Origin: Bacteroidota bacterium
GTDB taxonomy: Bacteria > Bacteroidota > Bacteroidia > Bacteroidales > P3
Assembly (NCBI GenBank): GCA_017860275.1
Contig: JAFNAQ010000006.1
Span: forward strand, 1-64,000
Direction of reading: 5' to 3'
DNA length: 64,000 nt
Every line of letters begins with the position of its first letter. Position 1 is the stretch's first letter. Shown piece after piece: positions 7,794 through 16,675 of the stretch. The position numbers and the translations under genes are program-made. The notes beneath the pieces were generated by a model, which saw nothing but the letters and a program-made list of their open reading frames with translations, was not told the origin of the DNA and did not search any database.

Positions 7794-10073
7794 ATGTTTA
7801 AAATTCAATCGAAAAGACAACTTACGGAAAACATCTTTTTAATGGATGTAGAATCTCCTTGGGTGGCTCGTGCTGCAAAACCAGGACAATTTATTATTGC
7901 AATCATTGATGAAAAAGGAGAAAGAATACCTCTAACAATTTGCGATTTTGATAAGGTTAAAGGAACAATAACATTGGTTTATCAAGTTGTAGGTAAATCT
8001 ACAGAGAGAATGGCGAAATTAGATATTAGGGATAGCTTCAAGGATATAGTTGGACCACTAGGGAGAGAGAGTGAGTTTTTACATGAGAGTGAAGATAAAT
8101 TAAACACGAAAAAATTTCTTTTTGTTGCAGGAGGAGTTGGTACTGCTCCAATATATCCACAAGTGAAGTGGATGAAACAAAACGGATATGATGTAGACGT
8201 AATAATAGGTACAAAGTCAAAGGACACTCTTATTCTAGAAGAGGAGATGAGGGCTGTTGCTAAGAACTTATATATATGTACCGACGATGGTTCATACCAA
8301 ACAAAGGGATTGGTAACAGATCTTATAAAAGACCTTGTTGTAAATAAGGGAGTGAAATATGATGAGGTTATTGCAATTGGTCCAATGATAATGATGAAGT
8401 TTGTATGTCTATTAACAAAGGAGTTAGGTATTAAGACAGTTGTTAGTTTAAATACCCTTATGGTCGATGGAACGGGTATGTGTGGAGCTTGTAGAGTTAG
8501 CGTTGGTGGTAAGACAAAGTTTACCTGTGTCGATGGTCCTGAATTTGATGGTCATGATGTAAATTTCGAAGAGGCTATGCGTCGTCAAACAATGTATAAA
8601 ACTTTCGAGATAGCAAAAGACACGCCTGAACATAAATGCAATCTAGCTCCAGAGGTAGATACCTCCATAAAGGCAGAGCTTGTTGTTGATAAGAAAAAAC
8701 AATTAAAGGCTAGGGAACAAGCCCCAATTATTAGAGCACAAAACTTCGAAGAGGTTTGTTATGGTTATAATGAAATAGAGGCAATGCTTGAGGCCTCACG
8801 TTGCATTGAGTGTAAGAACCCAGGTTGCGTTACTCAATGTCCAGTTTCTGTTCAAATACCAAGCTTTATTTCTAAGGTAAAGAAAGGAGACTTCGAAGGA
8901 GCTGCTAGAATACTTGCTGAGGATACAGCACTTCCTGCTGTTTGTGGTAGGGTGTGCCCTCAAGAGGTTCAATGCGAGGAAAAATGTATTCTTGGAAAGA
9001 AAGGTGAGCCAGTTGCAATTGGTAAACTTGAACGTTTCGTTGCCGATTGGGCAAGAACAAATAATATTGAGCTTTCTAAACCTTCTCAAACTAAAATAGG
9101 AAAGAAGGTTGCCGTAGTTGGTGCAGGTCCTTCTGGATTAACATGTGCTGGTGATTTAGCTAAGATGGGATATGATGTTACAATATTCGAGGCTCTTCAT
9201 GAGGCTGGTGGAGTATTGGTATATGGTATTCCAGAGTTTCGTCTTCCAAAGAAAGATGTAGTGCAATACGAGGTTGATAATGTTAGAAAGCTAGGTGTAG
9301 AGATAATAACCGACGTAATTGTCGGAAAGAGTATAACTATCGATGAACTCTTAGGCGAAAAAGGCTACTCAGCAGTCTTTATAGGTTCTGGTGCTGGTCT
9401 TCCTAAGTTTATGGGTATTCCTGGTGAGAATCTTAATGGAGTGCTTTCAGCAAATGAAATACTTACCCGTTCAAACCTTATGAAGGCATTTGAGGATGGT
9501 TACGATACACCCGTTTTCCCAGGTTCAACAACTGTTATTGTAGGAGGAGGAAATGTAGCAATGGATGCCGCAAGAACAGCAAAGCGCCTTGGTGCAGATA
9601 CTCATATTGTATATAGAAGAAGTGAGGTGGAGATGCCAGCAAGGGTAGAGGAGGTTCATCATGCAAAAGAAGAGGGTATCCATTTCCACACAATGACCAA
9701 CCCTACCGAGATACTTGCCGACGATAAAGGTTGGGTAAGAGGAATTAGATGTATTAAGATGGAGTTAGGAGAGCCTGATGCAAGTGGTCGTCGTCGCCCA
9801 ATAGAATTAGAGGGTAGCGAGTTTGAAATTGCGGCCGATTGCGTAATAATGTCGTTAGGTACAAGTCCAAACCCATTAATAATCAATACAACCAAGGGAT
9901 TAGACTCAGAACGTTGGGGAGGCATAATAGCCGACGAGAGAGGACAAACCTCAAGAGAAGGAATATTCGCAGGAGGAGATGCAGTAACTGGAGCCGCAAC
10001 AGTAATCCTAGCAATGGGAGCAGGAAAAGAAGCCGCAAAAGCCATCCACGAATATATATCGAATAAGAAATAA
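7794..10073 (+). CDS. Fused NfnA/NfnB-like NAD(P)H-ferredoxin flavoprotein (GltD-like)
   Basis: 759 residues joining two proteins that are separate in many bacteria. Residues 1-280: a ferredoxin-reductase-like FAD/NAD module as in NfnA or PyrK, with a [2Fe-2S] cysteine cluster (GTGMCGACRV near 229, then TCVDG). Residues 300-759: an NfnB/glutamate-synthase small-subunit-like part with two cysteine groups for [4Fe-4S] clusters (CIECKNPGC near 336; CGRVCP...CEEKC), an FAD-binding GAGPSG (about 442) and an NADP-binding GGGNVAMD (about 584). The known NfnAB enzyme bifurcates electrons between NADPH, NADH and ferredoxin; automated annotation often calls such fusions dihydroorotate dehydrogenase B subunit/glutamate synthase. 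No GltB large subunit is nearby, so an NfnAB role is preferred. Confidence 0.85.
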   Translation: MFKIQSKRQLTENIFLMDVESPWVARAAKPGQFIIAIIDEKGERIPLTICDFDKVKGTITLVYQVVGKSTERMAKLDIRDSFKDIVGPLGRESEFLHESEDKLNTKKFLFVAGGVGTAPIYPQVKWMKQNGYDVDVIIGTKSKDTLILEEEMRAVAKNLYICTDDGSYQTKGLVTDLIKDLVVNKGVKYDEVIAIGPMIMMKFVCLLTKELGIKTVVSLNTLMVDGTGMCGACRVSVGGKTKFTCVDGPEFDGHDVNFEEAMRRQTMYKTFEIAKDTPEHKCNLAPEVDTSIKAELVVDKKKQLKAREQAPIIRAQNFEEVCYGYNEIEAMLEASRCIECKNPGCVTQCPVSVQIPSFISKVKKGDFEGAARILAEDTALPAVCGRVCPQEVQCEEKCILGKKGEPVAIGKLERFVADWARTNNIELSKPSQTKIGKKVAVVGAGPSGLTCAGDLAKMGYDVTIFEALHEAGGVLVYGIPEFRLPKKDVVQYEVDNVRKLGVEIITDVIVGKSITIDELLGEKGYSAVFIGSGAGLPKFMGIPGENLNGVLSANEILTRSNLMKAFEDGYDTPVFPGSTTVIVGGGNVAMDAARTAKRLGADTHIVYRRSEVEMPARVEEVHHAKEEGIHFHTMTNPTEILADDKGWVRGIRCIKMELGEPDASGRRRPIELEGSEFEIAADCVIMSLGTSPNPLIINTTKGLDSERWGGIIADERGQTSREGIFAGGDAVTGAATVILAMGAGKEAAKAIHEYISNKK

Positions 10074-10074
10074 C

Positions 10075-10135
10075 GTAGGGGCGAATTAATATTCGCCACT
10101 TATTTAATTGGGCGAACACATAGGTTCGCCCCTAC
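10075..10135. terminator. Nested bidirectional hairpin between convergent genes
   Basis: GTAGGGGCGAA (10075-10085) is perfectly complementary to TTCGCCCCTAC (10125-10135). Inside, GGCGAAT/ATTCGCC (10080-10097) and GGGCGAAC/GTTCGCCC (10110-10131) form two local hairpins. It separates the convergent NfnAB and rhomboid genes and can act in both directions. Its right edge contains the rhomboid stop codon. Same hairpin family as 468-517. Confidence 0.65.
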
Positions 10136-10779
10136 AATTCGTTGTTTTCTTCTAACCAGTAGGGGTCTTCGTCGGAGGGGTCATCATTGTCTTCTTCTTT
10201 TTGTTTTTGAATTCCTTTGTCTTTATATAGAATAGAAAGGACTACCCCCGTTATTGCTCCTGCAAGATGACCTTGCCAGCTAATATGTGCTGAGGGTTGA
10301 AACATTGGGAATATACCCCAGACTACTGAACCGTAAAGGAAGATTACTAGTAGTCCGAATGCTGCTTGTTGCTTGTTGCGCTTTATAAATCCACTAATTA
10401 TATGAAACCATGCAAGGCAATATACTATTCCTGAGGCTCCAATATGCACTTCGCCTTCTGAACCAATTATCCATGTGGCAAATCCTGTGAATAAATAGAA
10501 TTCGAGTACTAGGGTAGTGGCGAAGGATTTATAGAATAGATATAGCCCCGATAGTAGGACGAAGAATGCTAAGGAATTGGATGAAAGGTGAGAGAAATCG
10601 GCGTGTAGAAATGGCATTGTGAGTATTCCTATTAATCCCTCTATGGAGTGTGGTTTTAGTCCATAATTGGAGAATGAGACATTAAAGACTACCTCATAAA
10701 TCTTTATTACCCATATTAATAATAATAGGGCAGTTGGGACGATTAATGCACTGTAAAATTCTCTCTTTTCCTTGCTCAT
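10132..10779 (-). CDS. Rhomboid-family intramembrane serine protease
   Basis: 215 residues. Seen: six hydrophobic segments; the catalytic serine in GASG (Ser116) and the partner histidine in WQGHLAG (His171); and the conserved HADFSHLSSN motif in the second helix (His59, His64, Asn68), which forms the oxyanion side. These are the complete rhomboid protease residues, so it should be active in cleaving membrane proteins within the inner membrane; substrates are unknown. The C-terminus carries an acidic tail (about 25 residues, DDPSDEDPYWLEE). The stop codon lies in the edge of the 10075-10135 repeat. A promoter box just upstream implies a very short leader. Confidence 0.9.
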   Translation of the reverse strand: MSKEKREFYSALIVPTALLLLIWVIKIYEVVFNVSFSNYGLKPHSIEGLIGILTMPFLHADFSHLSSNSLAFFVLLSGLYLFYKSFATTLVLEFYLFTGFATWIIGSEGEVHIGASGIVYCLAWFHIISGFIKRNKQQAAFGLLVIFLYGSVVWGIFPMFQPSAHISWQGHLAGAITGVVLSILYKDKGIQKQKEEDNDDPSDEDPYWLEENNEL

Positions 10780-10789
10780 ACTTGATATG

Positions 10790-10797
10790 CAAAATTA
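10790..10797 (-). promoter_or_regulatory. Promoter box of the rhomboid gene
   Basis: Minus-strand TAATTTTG lies 10 bp before the ATG at 10779. If transcription starts 6-7 nt after the box, the mRNA leader would be only about 5 nt. Confidence 0.55.
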
Positions 10798-10859
10798 TAT
10801 AAATTGATGAGATGTGCAAGTTTTATTTTAAGTTTTATTCAATTTTCGGAAAGAATCAT

Positions 10860-10867
10860 TATATTTG
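10860..10867 (+). promoter_or_regulatory. Promoter box for 10896-12452
   Basis: TATATTTG followed by CA, the commonest promoter form in this window, 28 bp before the ATG at 10896. Confidence 0.6.
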
Positions 10868-10895
10868 CAAATCAAACATATTGTAACAGAAAGAT

Positions 10896-11786
10896 ATGAA
10901 TAGAACTAATATTATTTCCATTTTGGCAGTGCTTTTATTGCTTGCTGCATCAATCGAAACAAGTGCTCAACGCCGAAACAAGGCTCCACAAACACGTTTT
11001 GGTCTGAAGTTCGGGCTAAATATGAGTGATTTAACCTCTGCTAGGGGGTTAGATATTTATAATGGTTTGGCTTATTTCGATGAGAATAAGAATTATGTTG
11101 GTTTTACAGATACCAAACCATGGAAGATGGGTTTTAATGCAGGTGTTACTATGCAGTCGGCTTTCGATGATACTTGGTACTTGCAAACATCTCTTCTTTT
11201 TACAACAAAGGGATATAAATTAAACACTCAAGATGTTGAAATTACTTGTAATGCATCGTATATTCAACTACCAGTGGACTTAGTATATAAATACGAGATA
11301 TATAATAGTTTTAAATTTCTTGCACAAGCTGGAGCATTTGTTGGGGTAGGTGCTTATGGATATACCGATTTCTTTGACCATTATGGAGAAAATGAATTAC
11401 CAAGAAGAATACATGAACAATCTCCAGACCCAAATATTGCTAATGGATATATTGGTTTTGACCCAACTGTTCACGGAAGTACTTTTTGGAAGGATAGCGA
11501 TGATACCTTTGAAACAGATGGTACATATCGTATGGATGCAGGAGTTAGTTTAGGTATTGGTTTTGAGTTTTCTAAGTTTCAACTAATGCTTAACTATCAA
11601 TATTCCTTGACTCCACTATATAACTACGACCATGATTTTTCTGGAAGATATGAACAAAAGGGAATGGATCAAAAGACCTCATTTGAGTACTTTAATTTAG
11701 AAACTCCAAGCTCTCCACATCAACATATGGTTTCTCTAACATTGTCATATTATTTCGATGCCTTCAAAAATAAATTGAAGTGGTAA
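10896..11786 (+). CDS. Outer-membrane beta-barrel protein (PorT-like porin family)
   Basis: 296 residues with a signal peptide (about 1-24, ending ETSAQ). The mature part starts with RFGLKFGLNMSDL and then alternates short amphipathic strands ending in aromatic residues (WYLQTSLLFTTKGYKL, FKFLAQAGAFVGVGAYGY, FQLMLNYQYSLTPLYNY, HMVSLTLSYYF). This is the pattern of the Bacteroidota 8-strand outer-membrane barrel family that includes PorT of the T9SS. A terminal strand ending in aromatic residues supports insertion by the Bam machinery. The precise role is not evident; it is followed 33 nt later by a second barrel gene without its own promoter box, so both are probably one transcript. Confidence 0.75.
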   Translation: MNRTNIISILAVLLLLAASIETSAQRRNKAPQTRFGLKFGLNMSDLTSARGLDIYNGLAYFDENKNYVGFTDTKPWKMGFNAGVTMQSAFDDTWYLQTSLLFTTKGYKLNTQDVEITCNASYIQLPVDLVYKYEIYNSFKFLAQAGAFVGVGAYGYTDFFDHYGENELPRRIHEQSPDPNIANGYIGFDPTVHGSTFWKDSDDTFETDGTYRMDAGVSLGIGFEFSKFQLMLNYQYSLTPLYNYDHDFSGRYEQKGMDQKTSFEYFNLETPSSPHQHMVSLTLSYYFDAFKNKLKW

Positions 11787-11819
11787 AATAAAGGATAAGT
11801 TTTTCTCGTTAATAGAGAT

Positions 11820-12452
11820 ATGAAAAAAGCAATCGTTTTCTTTTTGTTTATTCTAAGTATTTCGTTTACTTATGCACAAGGGGATAGTATTTCTTCAAGG
11901 GATACTAATTATTTGCCCTCTAAGCAGGAAAATGATAAACAGTATAATTTAAGCATGGGAGCGAGTTTTGGAAGAGGATTCTTTGGAGAAAGCTTCACTT
12001 CGTCTTATATTGCCCCTTCTGCTATTTTTAAAGTAAATAAACAATCTTATTTAAGAGTAGGAGTCCTCAGTGGTGACCTTACAATAAGAGGAAATGATGA
12101 TAAGACTCCATACGAGAATAGATATAAACATAACTCTGCTTACGTGGGTATGGATATAGATATTAATCCTAAGTTAATGCTTTCTGTGACTGCTTTCTTT
12201 GATAATTATTCTCCAAACGGTATGAGAGCTAATTTTGGTACAAGAAATCTTTATTCCTATGGGTTTAATGCAAATCTAAGCTATGAGCTTTCTAAAAATT
12301 CATTCTTAAATCTTAGCGTAACAGTTATTGAGTCGAACAATCCTTATTCATTATACACATCTAACCCATTATCAATGTATAGTCCAATGGGGATGATGCA
12401 CTCTCCTGTAAATTCTCTAAACAGAGGTTTCTATGGAGGATTTGGCTGGTAA
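11820..12452 (+). CDS. Secreted/outer-membrane beta-strand protein, unknown
   Basis: 210 residues with a clear signal peptide (MKKAIVFFLFILSISFTYAQ). The rest consists of alternating strands typical of a small outer-membrane barrel (YNLSMGASFGRGFFG, SYLRVGVLSGDL, LMLSVTAFFDNYS, SYGFNANLSYEL, FLNLSVTVIES). The C-terminus is Met/Ser/Pro/Gly rich (YSPMGMMHSPVN) and ends GGFGW, an aromatic end as in barrel proteins. I do not recognise a named family. It directly follows the 10896 barrel gene, and its stop is two bases from the end of the convergent O-methyltransferase gene. Confidence 0.65.
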   Translation: MKKAIVFFLFILSISFTYAQGDSISSRDTNYLPSKQENDKQYNLSMGASFGRGFFGESFTSSYIAPSAIFKVNKQSYLRVGVLSGDLTIRGNDDKTPYENRYKHNSAYVGMDIDINPKLMLSVTAFFDNYSPNGMRANFGTRNLYSYGFNANLSYELSKNSFLNLSVTVIESNNPYSLYTSNPLSMYSPMGMMHSPVNSLNRGFYGGFGW

Positions 12453-12454
12453 GA

Positions 12455-13114
12455 TTATAATTTTCTTCCCATCATTAAACCGTCTCTAATAGGTATAATA
12501 ACATTTTCAACCCTATCGTCTTGGGTAATTAGCTTGTTGAAATTATTGATAGCTATAGTCTCTTTGTCCTTTGGCATAGGGGCTAGTCCTACCTTACCAT
12601 ACCAAAGAATATTATCAGCAATTATTAATCCACCCTTATTCAATCTCTCAATACAAAGATTATAATACTCTGGGTAGTTAGCCTTGTCGGCATCAATAAA
12701 TACAATATCGAAATTTCCTTCAATCTTAGGGATAATATCTAATGCCTTACCAATATGAACCCTTATCTTGTCGCCATATCCCTTTTCTTGGAAGTTTGAG
12801 TTTAAAAATTCTTCAAATTCCCCATCTTTCTCAATAGTATGAACTAGACCTCCCTCCCCAAGACCATCGGCAAGACATATTGTAGCATAACCAGTGAATG
12901 TTCCTATTTCAAGAATAGTCTTAGGATTTATCATCTTACTAATCATTCTTAGAAATGTTCCTTGCCAATTGCCACTAATCATATTTGGACGAACAAAACA
13001 AAGATGCGTTTTTCTGTCAAGTTCTTCTAAGGCCTTAGGCTCTTTGCTTACATTTTCTTCACAATAATTCTCTATCCTGCTATCAATAAATGGAAATATC
13101 TGTATCTCGCTCAT
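12455..13114 (-). CDS. Class I O-methyltransferase (COMT/CCoAOMT-like)
   Basis: 219 residues from ATG 13114. A longer in-frame start (13345) exists, but its first 77 codons overlap the OmpA-like gene and do not resemble the family. Seen: the SAM-binding loop ILEIGTFTGYATICLADGL, the acidic motif FDIVFIDADKANY and the metal-site region ADNILWYGKV, all typical of bacterial Mg-dependent O-methyltransferases such as YrrM. The acceptor is unknown; in this family it may be a catechol or a modified tRNA wobble uridine (TrmR-like), and its place behind the two tRNA genes miaA and cca makes a tRNA role worth considering. It is the last gene of the cca-miaA-OmpA operon. Confidence 0.85.
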   Translation of the reverse strand: MSEIQIFPFIDSRIENYCEENVSKEPKALEELDRKTHLCFVRPNMISGNWQGTFLRMISKMINPKTILEIGTFTGYATICLADGLGEGGLVHTIEKDGEFEEFLNSNFQEKGYGDKIRVHIGKALDIIPKIEGNFDIVFIDADKANYPEYYNLCIERLNKGGLIIADNILWYGKVGLAPMPKDKETIAINNFNKLITQDDRVENVIIPIRDGLMMGRKL

Positions 13115-13121
13115 ATCTTTT

Positions 13122-14279
13122 CTATAACGATAAAATTTTAAACTCAACTCTTCTATTCTTTGCCCTTCCCTCATCGGTCTTATTATCCGCAATTGGTTGT
13201 TTAGCACCAAAACCCTTATATTCCAATCTTTTTTTCTCAATACCTTTAGATATAAGGAAATCATATACAGCCATTGCCCTTGTGTTGGATAAGTTTTGGT
13301 TATATTTATCAGTACCCTTATTATCCGTATGCCCCGAAAGTTCAATACTCATATTTGGATACTTATTTAATATCTCAAGAAGATTCTTTAGTTCAACATA
13401 GCTCTGAGGCAGAAGAACGCTCTTGTCAAATTCAAAGAATATGTTCTCAAGAATAATCACTTGTCCAACCTCAAATATTCTTTCGTCTTTCGTCTTTGTA
13501 ATAGATATATCTCCTGCAATCTCATTAGTCTTCCCACATGTTAAGCAGGTAAGCTCCACGTCGTCTATATAGTAATATGCACCAGGGAGGAGATAGGTTA
13601 GGTAGCTTAGGTCAATAACATTCGATTGTTGAGATGGAAAAAAATTACCTATAGTAAGAAATCTCTCGCCACCCTCTGCAATAAACTCTCCTTCAATCTT
13701 TGTCCATTTATCCACGTCGGTTAAAGGTCTATCGTAAGGATTAACAACCTGTGGTTTAAGATAGGTAGAAAGTGATTGGCTAACTCCTTTAGTGTGTTTT
13801 GTGATTGTATTGTCCTTTAACATCTCACGAGTATCCTCTTCAATTCTTTTTTGTGTAAATAAGCCTCCAATTGTTGCCACTGAACCAGAGGAGTATTCAG
13901 ATAAAGAGGTGTAGAAACTAAGTCTATACTCTTCTCCCTTTTGCAAAATATCCTTAAGCTCAGTTTGAATATATTCCCTATAATCTGTCTTAGAAGTATA
14001 AATTCCAACCATTCCCAAACCAGTCCTAGGCATCTGAACGCCTAATTTGTTTTTTGGAACATTGCATTGCTTACTACCACATTTATTATAGTAGTCGGCA
14101 GAGCCACCAGTAGGCTGCCACCAAGCCACAACCTCCGACATATAACCATAGGGCTCTATTTTCTGAGGACATTTCATATATTCCTCAAAAGAAGGATTAT
14201 AAATTAGATTTTCCTGCGAAAACAAAATAAGAGGTAAAAGGTAAAAGGTAAAAGGTAAAAGGTATTTATATATTTTCAT
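13122..14279 (-). CDS. OmpA-family envelope protein
   Basis: 385 residues from ATG 14279, which gives a proper signal peptide (MKIYKYLLPFTFYLLPLILF, then SQ). Residues about 25-265 form an extracytoplasmic domain beginning LIYNPSFEEY with four Cys in the region (CPQK, CGSKQC) and a later CLTCGK, resembling the carbohydrate-binding-like start of many Bacteroidota OmpA proteins. Residues about 285-385 form the OmpA peptidoglycan-binding domain (FFEFDKSVLLPQS, LSGHTDNKG, NLSNTRA, GRAKNRRVE). It should tie the envelope to peptidoglycan. The start overlaps the end of miaA by 14 nt, suggesting coupled translation. The signal-peptide codons consist of a heptanucleotide repeat (14232-14264) that could switch frame. 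Confidence 0.8.
   Translation of the reverse strand: MKIYKYLLPFTFYLLPLILFSQENLIYNPSFEEYMKCPQKIEPYGYMSEVVAWWQPTGGSADYYNKCGSKQCNVPKNKLGVQMPRTGLGMVGIYTSKTDYREYIQTELKDILQKGEEYRLSFYTSLSEYSSGSVATIGGLFTQKRIEEDTREMLKDNTITKHTKGVSQSLSTYLKPQVVNPYDRPLTDVDKWTKIEGEFIAEGGERFLTIGNFFPSQQSNVIDLSYLTYLLPGAYYYIDDVELTCLTCGKTNEIAGDISITKTKDERIFEVGQVIILENIFFEFDKSVLLPQSYVELKNLLEILNKYPNMSIELSGHTDNKGTDKYNQNLSNTRAMAVYDFLISKGIEKKRLEYKGFGAKQPIADNKTDEGRAKNRRVEFKILSL
14232..14264. repeat. Heptanucleotide tandem repeat in the signal-peptide codons of the OmpA-like gene
   Basis: Four perfect AGGTAAA units plus five bases of a fifth (33 bp, + strand). On the coding strand it encodes the hydrophobic core of the signal peptide (YLLPFTFYLLP). 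Because 7 is not a multiple of 3, gain or loss of one unit shifts the frame just after the start codon, the geometry of a phase-variable contingency locus. The current copy number leaves the gene open. Confidence 0.8.
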
Positions 14280-15168
14280 GCAAAACGCCCTCCCAGTTAA
14301 TTTCTTTACTAGCATCAATCCAAATAATTTCCTTATCCTTGCGAAACCATGTCATTTGACGTTTGGCATAGCGACGAGTATTAGTCTTAATATCCTCAAT
14401 AGCCTGCTCAAGGCTAATCTTTCCATCGAAATAATTAAACAATTCCTTATATCCAACGGTATTCAATGCACTTAGCCCCTTAAATGGATAAACTTCTCTT
14501 GCCTCCTCAATCAAACCCTCATTAATCATTATATCGACCCTAAGGTTAATTCTATCAATAAGTTCTTTTCTATCTCTTTGAAGAGCAAACTTCTTTATTT
14601 TAAATGGACGTTCTTGTTTGGTATTTGTTCTTAGAGAACTAAAGGTTTTACCGCTTTGACGAATAATCTCTAAGGCTCTAATTAGTCGTATATGATTGCT
14701 AGTGTCTACAATTGAATAATATTCAGGGTCTTTTTCCTTAAGTTCTTCTTGCAATGGAGTAATTCCTTTTTCTTTAAAGATTCTATTTAATTCTTCTCTA
14801 ATATCATTATTCACATCGGGTAGGGTATCGATACCATTACAGACCACATCTACATACATTCCACTTCCACCTGTTAGCACAAGTTTATCATATTTCTTGA
14901 AAAGTTCTTCTATTTTTTGTAATGCATCCTTCTCATAAGAGCCTACATTATAAGAGTCTTGTATTGATTTATGACCAATAAAATGATGCTTAGCTAATGA
15001 GAGTTCCTCTGTTGTAGGTCTTGCAACACCAATATTTAGTTCATGGTAGAACTGACGTGAGTCGGCAGAGATTATGTCCGTCTTAAGAAAATTTGCAAGA
15101 CGTATAGCCTCCGATGTCTTACCAACTGCTGTTGGACCTACTAATACTATTAATTCTTTATTGTTCAT
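14266..15168 (-). CDS. miaA: tRNA dimethylallyltransferase
   Basis: 300 residues. MiaA transfers a dimethylallyl group to adenosine 37 of tRNAs reading UNN codons. Seen: P-loop VGPTAVGKT at residues 10-18, the SADSRQFY motif with the catalytic region, GVARPTTEE, LTGGSGMY, the DTSNHIRLIRALEI stretch and the C-terminal NTRRYAKRQMTWFRKD signature. Length is normal. It begins 1 nt after the stop of cca on the same strand and overlaps the OmpA-like gene start by 14 nt. Two tRNA-maturation enzymes (CCA addition and i6A37) are thus co-transcribed. Confidence 0.95.
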   Translation of the reverse strand: MNNKELIVLVGPTAVGKTSEAIRLANFLKTDIISADSRQFYHELNIGVARPTTEELSLAKHHFIGHKSIQDSYNVGSYEKDALQKIEELFKKYDKLVLTGGSGMYVDVVCNGIDTLPDVNNDIREELNRIFKEKGITPLQEELKEKDPEYYSIVDTSNHIRLIRALEIIRQSGKTFSSLRTNTKQERPFKIKKFALQRDRKELIDRINLRVDIMINEGLIEEAREVYPFKGLSALNTVGYKELFNYFDGKISLEQAIEDIKTNTRRYAKRQMTWFRKDKEIIWIDASKEINWEGVLHENI

Positions 15169-16596
15169 TTACGGTTTAGGTTTTAAACCACGTTTTTCTC
15201 CTTCTTGGTACATTATTTTTAGGGCTTCCTCTTTGTCGTTTTGTATTTTGCCATCGAGTATTGCATCTTTGATCACCGTCTTTATTTCTCCTATCTCTTT
15301 GCAAGGTTCAATGCCGAATATCTCCATTATATCTTCTCCACTAATTGGTGGTTGGAAGTTTCTTACCCTATCTTTTTCTTCTATCTCAATTAGTTTTTGT
15401 CGAACAATTTCAAAGTTTCTTTTAAACTTCTGCACCTTATGGAAGTTCTTTGAGGTTATATCTGCCTCACATAGAGTCATTAAATCCTCAATATCATTTC
15501 CTGCATCGAATAGTAGTCTTCTTACGGCTGAATCTGTAACAATATCTTCTGCCAAGATAATTGGTCTAAGGTGAAGCTCTACAAGCTTCTCTACATATTT
15601 CATATTTTCATTTAGAGGTAGCTTCATCCTTCTAAATATATGCTTTACCATCTTAGCTCCCTTAGCCTCATGACCATGAAAAGTGAAGCCAACCTTTGGT
15701 TCGTAGCGTTTTGTGAGGGGTTTTGCAATATCGTGAAGTATTGCAGCCCAACGTAGCCATAGGTTGTCGGTATTCTTAGATATATTGTCTAAAACTTCTA
15801 ATGTGTGTTTGAAATTATCTTTGTGAGCCCTATCTCCAACTTGCTCCACTCCTTTGAGAGCAACCATTTCTGGGAATATTATCTTTAAAAGACCTGACTT
15901 CTCAAGGTGTCGAAATCCCATAGCAGCTCTTGGAGAGAGTATCATCTTGTTCAACTCCTCAATTATCCTTTCTCCTGAGACAATCTCTATCCTATGAGCG
16001 TTTCTTGTTATTGCGTCGAAGGTATCGTTATGTATTACAAAGTCGAGTTGTGAGGCAAAACGTATTGCCCTCATCATCCTTAGTGGGTCGTCGGAAAAGG
16101 TAATATCGGGATTGAGTGGGGTTTGAATAACTCCATAAGCTATGTCCTGTAGTCCTTCGAAAGGGTCAATAAGTTCTCCATAGTTATTACTATTTAGAGA
16201 TATTGCCATAGCATTTATTGTAAAATCTCTCCTGTTTTGATCATCTTCAAGAGTCCCATCTTCAACAATTGGTTTCCTACTATCCCTATTATAACTTTCC
16301 TTTCTTGCTCCTACAAATTCTATCTGCCAATTATTACCATTATCCATATAGTTAATCATCGCCGTGCCGAAATTTTTGAAAACCGATACATTGCAATGCT
16401 TACCAATTTTATTGGCTGTTTGGTTTGCAAGCTCAATTCCTGAACCAATACAAACTATATCTATATCCTTGCTTGCTCTCTTTAATATTATATCTCTTAC
16501 CCAGCCTCCCACAACATAAGCCTCGATGCCCATATTCTCTACAACCTCTTGAACAATCTTAAATATTGGATGAACTAAATGTTTCTCTAAATTCAT
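15169..16596 (-). CDS. cca: CCA-adding tRNA nucleotidyltransferase with HD domain
   Basis: 475 residues. Seen: the class II nucleotidyltransferase head VGGWVRDIIL with the two metal aspartates in KDIDIVCIG, the RRDFTINAMA motif and DPLRMMRAIRFASQ, which are the head and neck of CCA-adding/poly(A) polymerase enzymes, followed by an HD domain (AAILHDIAKPLTKRY) and a C-terminal extension. In Bacteroidota this architecture is the tRNA CCA enzyme, completing or repairing the 3' CCA end; a split A-adding/CC-adding role cannot be excluded from the sequence. First gene of the operon; a promoter box overlaps the start region so closely that the mRNA is probably leaderless. Confidence 0.9.
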   Translation of the reverse strand: MNLEKHLVHPIFKIVQEVVENMGIEAYVVGGWVRDIILKRASKDIDIVCIGSGIELANQTANKIGKHCNVSVFKNFGTAMINYMDNGNNWQIEFVGARKESYNRDSRKPIVEDGTLEDDQNRRDFTINAMAISLNSNNYGELIDPFEGLQDIAYGVIQTPLNPDITFSDDPLRMMRAIRFASQLDFVIHNDTFDAITRNAHRIEIVSGERIIEELNKMILSPRAAMGFRHLEKSGLLKIIFPEMVALKGVEQVGDRAHKDNFKHTLEVLDNISKNTDNLWLRWAAILHDIAKPLTKRYEPKVGFTFHGHEAKGAKMVKHIFRRMKLPLNENMKYVEKLVELHLRPIILAEDIVTDSAVRRLLFDAGNDIEDLMTLCEADITSKNFHKVQKFKRNFEIVRQKLIEIEEKDRVRNFQPPISGEDIMEIFGIEPCKEIGEIKTVIKDAILDGKIQNDKEEALKIMYQEGEKRGLKPKP

Positions 16597-16603
16597 AATA
16601 ATG

Positions 16604-16611
16604 CAAAATTA
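16604..16611 (-). promoter_or_regulatory. cca: Promoter box of the cca operon
   Basis: Minus-strand TAATTTTG ends 7 bp before the ATG at 16596. With the usual 6-7 nt from box to start site, transcription would begin at or one or two bases before the AUG, i.e. a leaderless message. Confidence 0.5.
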
Positions 16612-16675
16612 CTATATTTATTTAAAATAGACTTTATATCTTTTGAATTAAAGCCTGTCTTTTTAAGAGACGAGT

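Noticed and set aside
13115-13345. Upstream start for the O-methyltransferase
   Set aside because: These 77 codons overlap the C-terminal end of the OmpA-like gene on the same strand in another frame and do not resemble the methyltransferase family.
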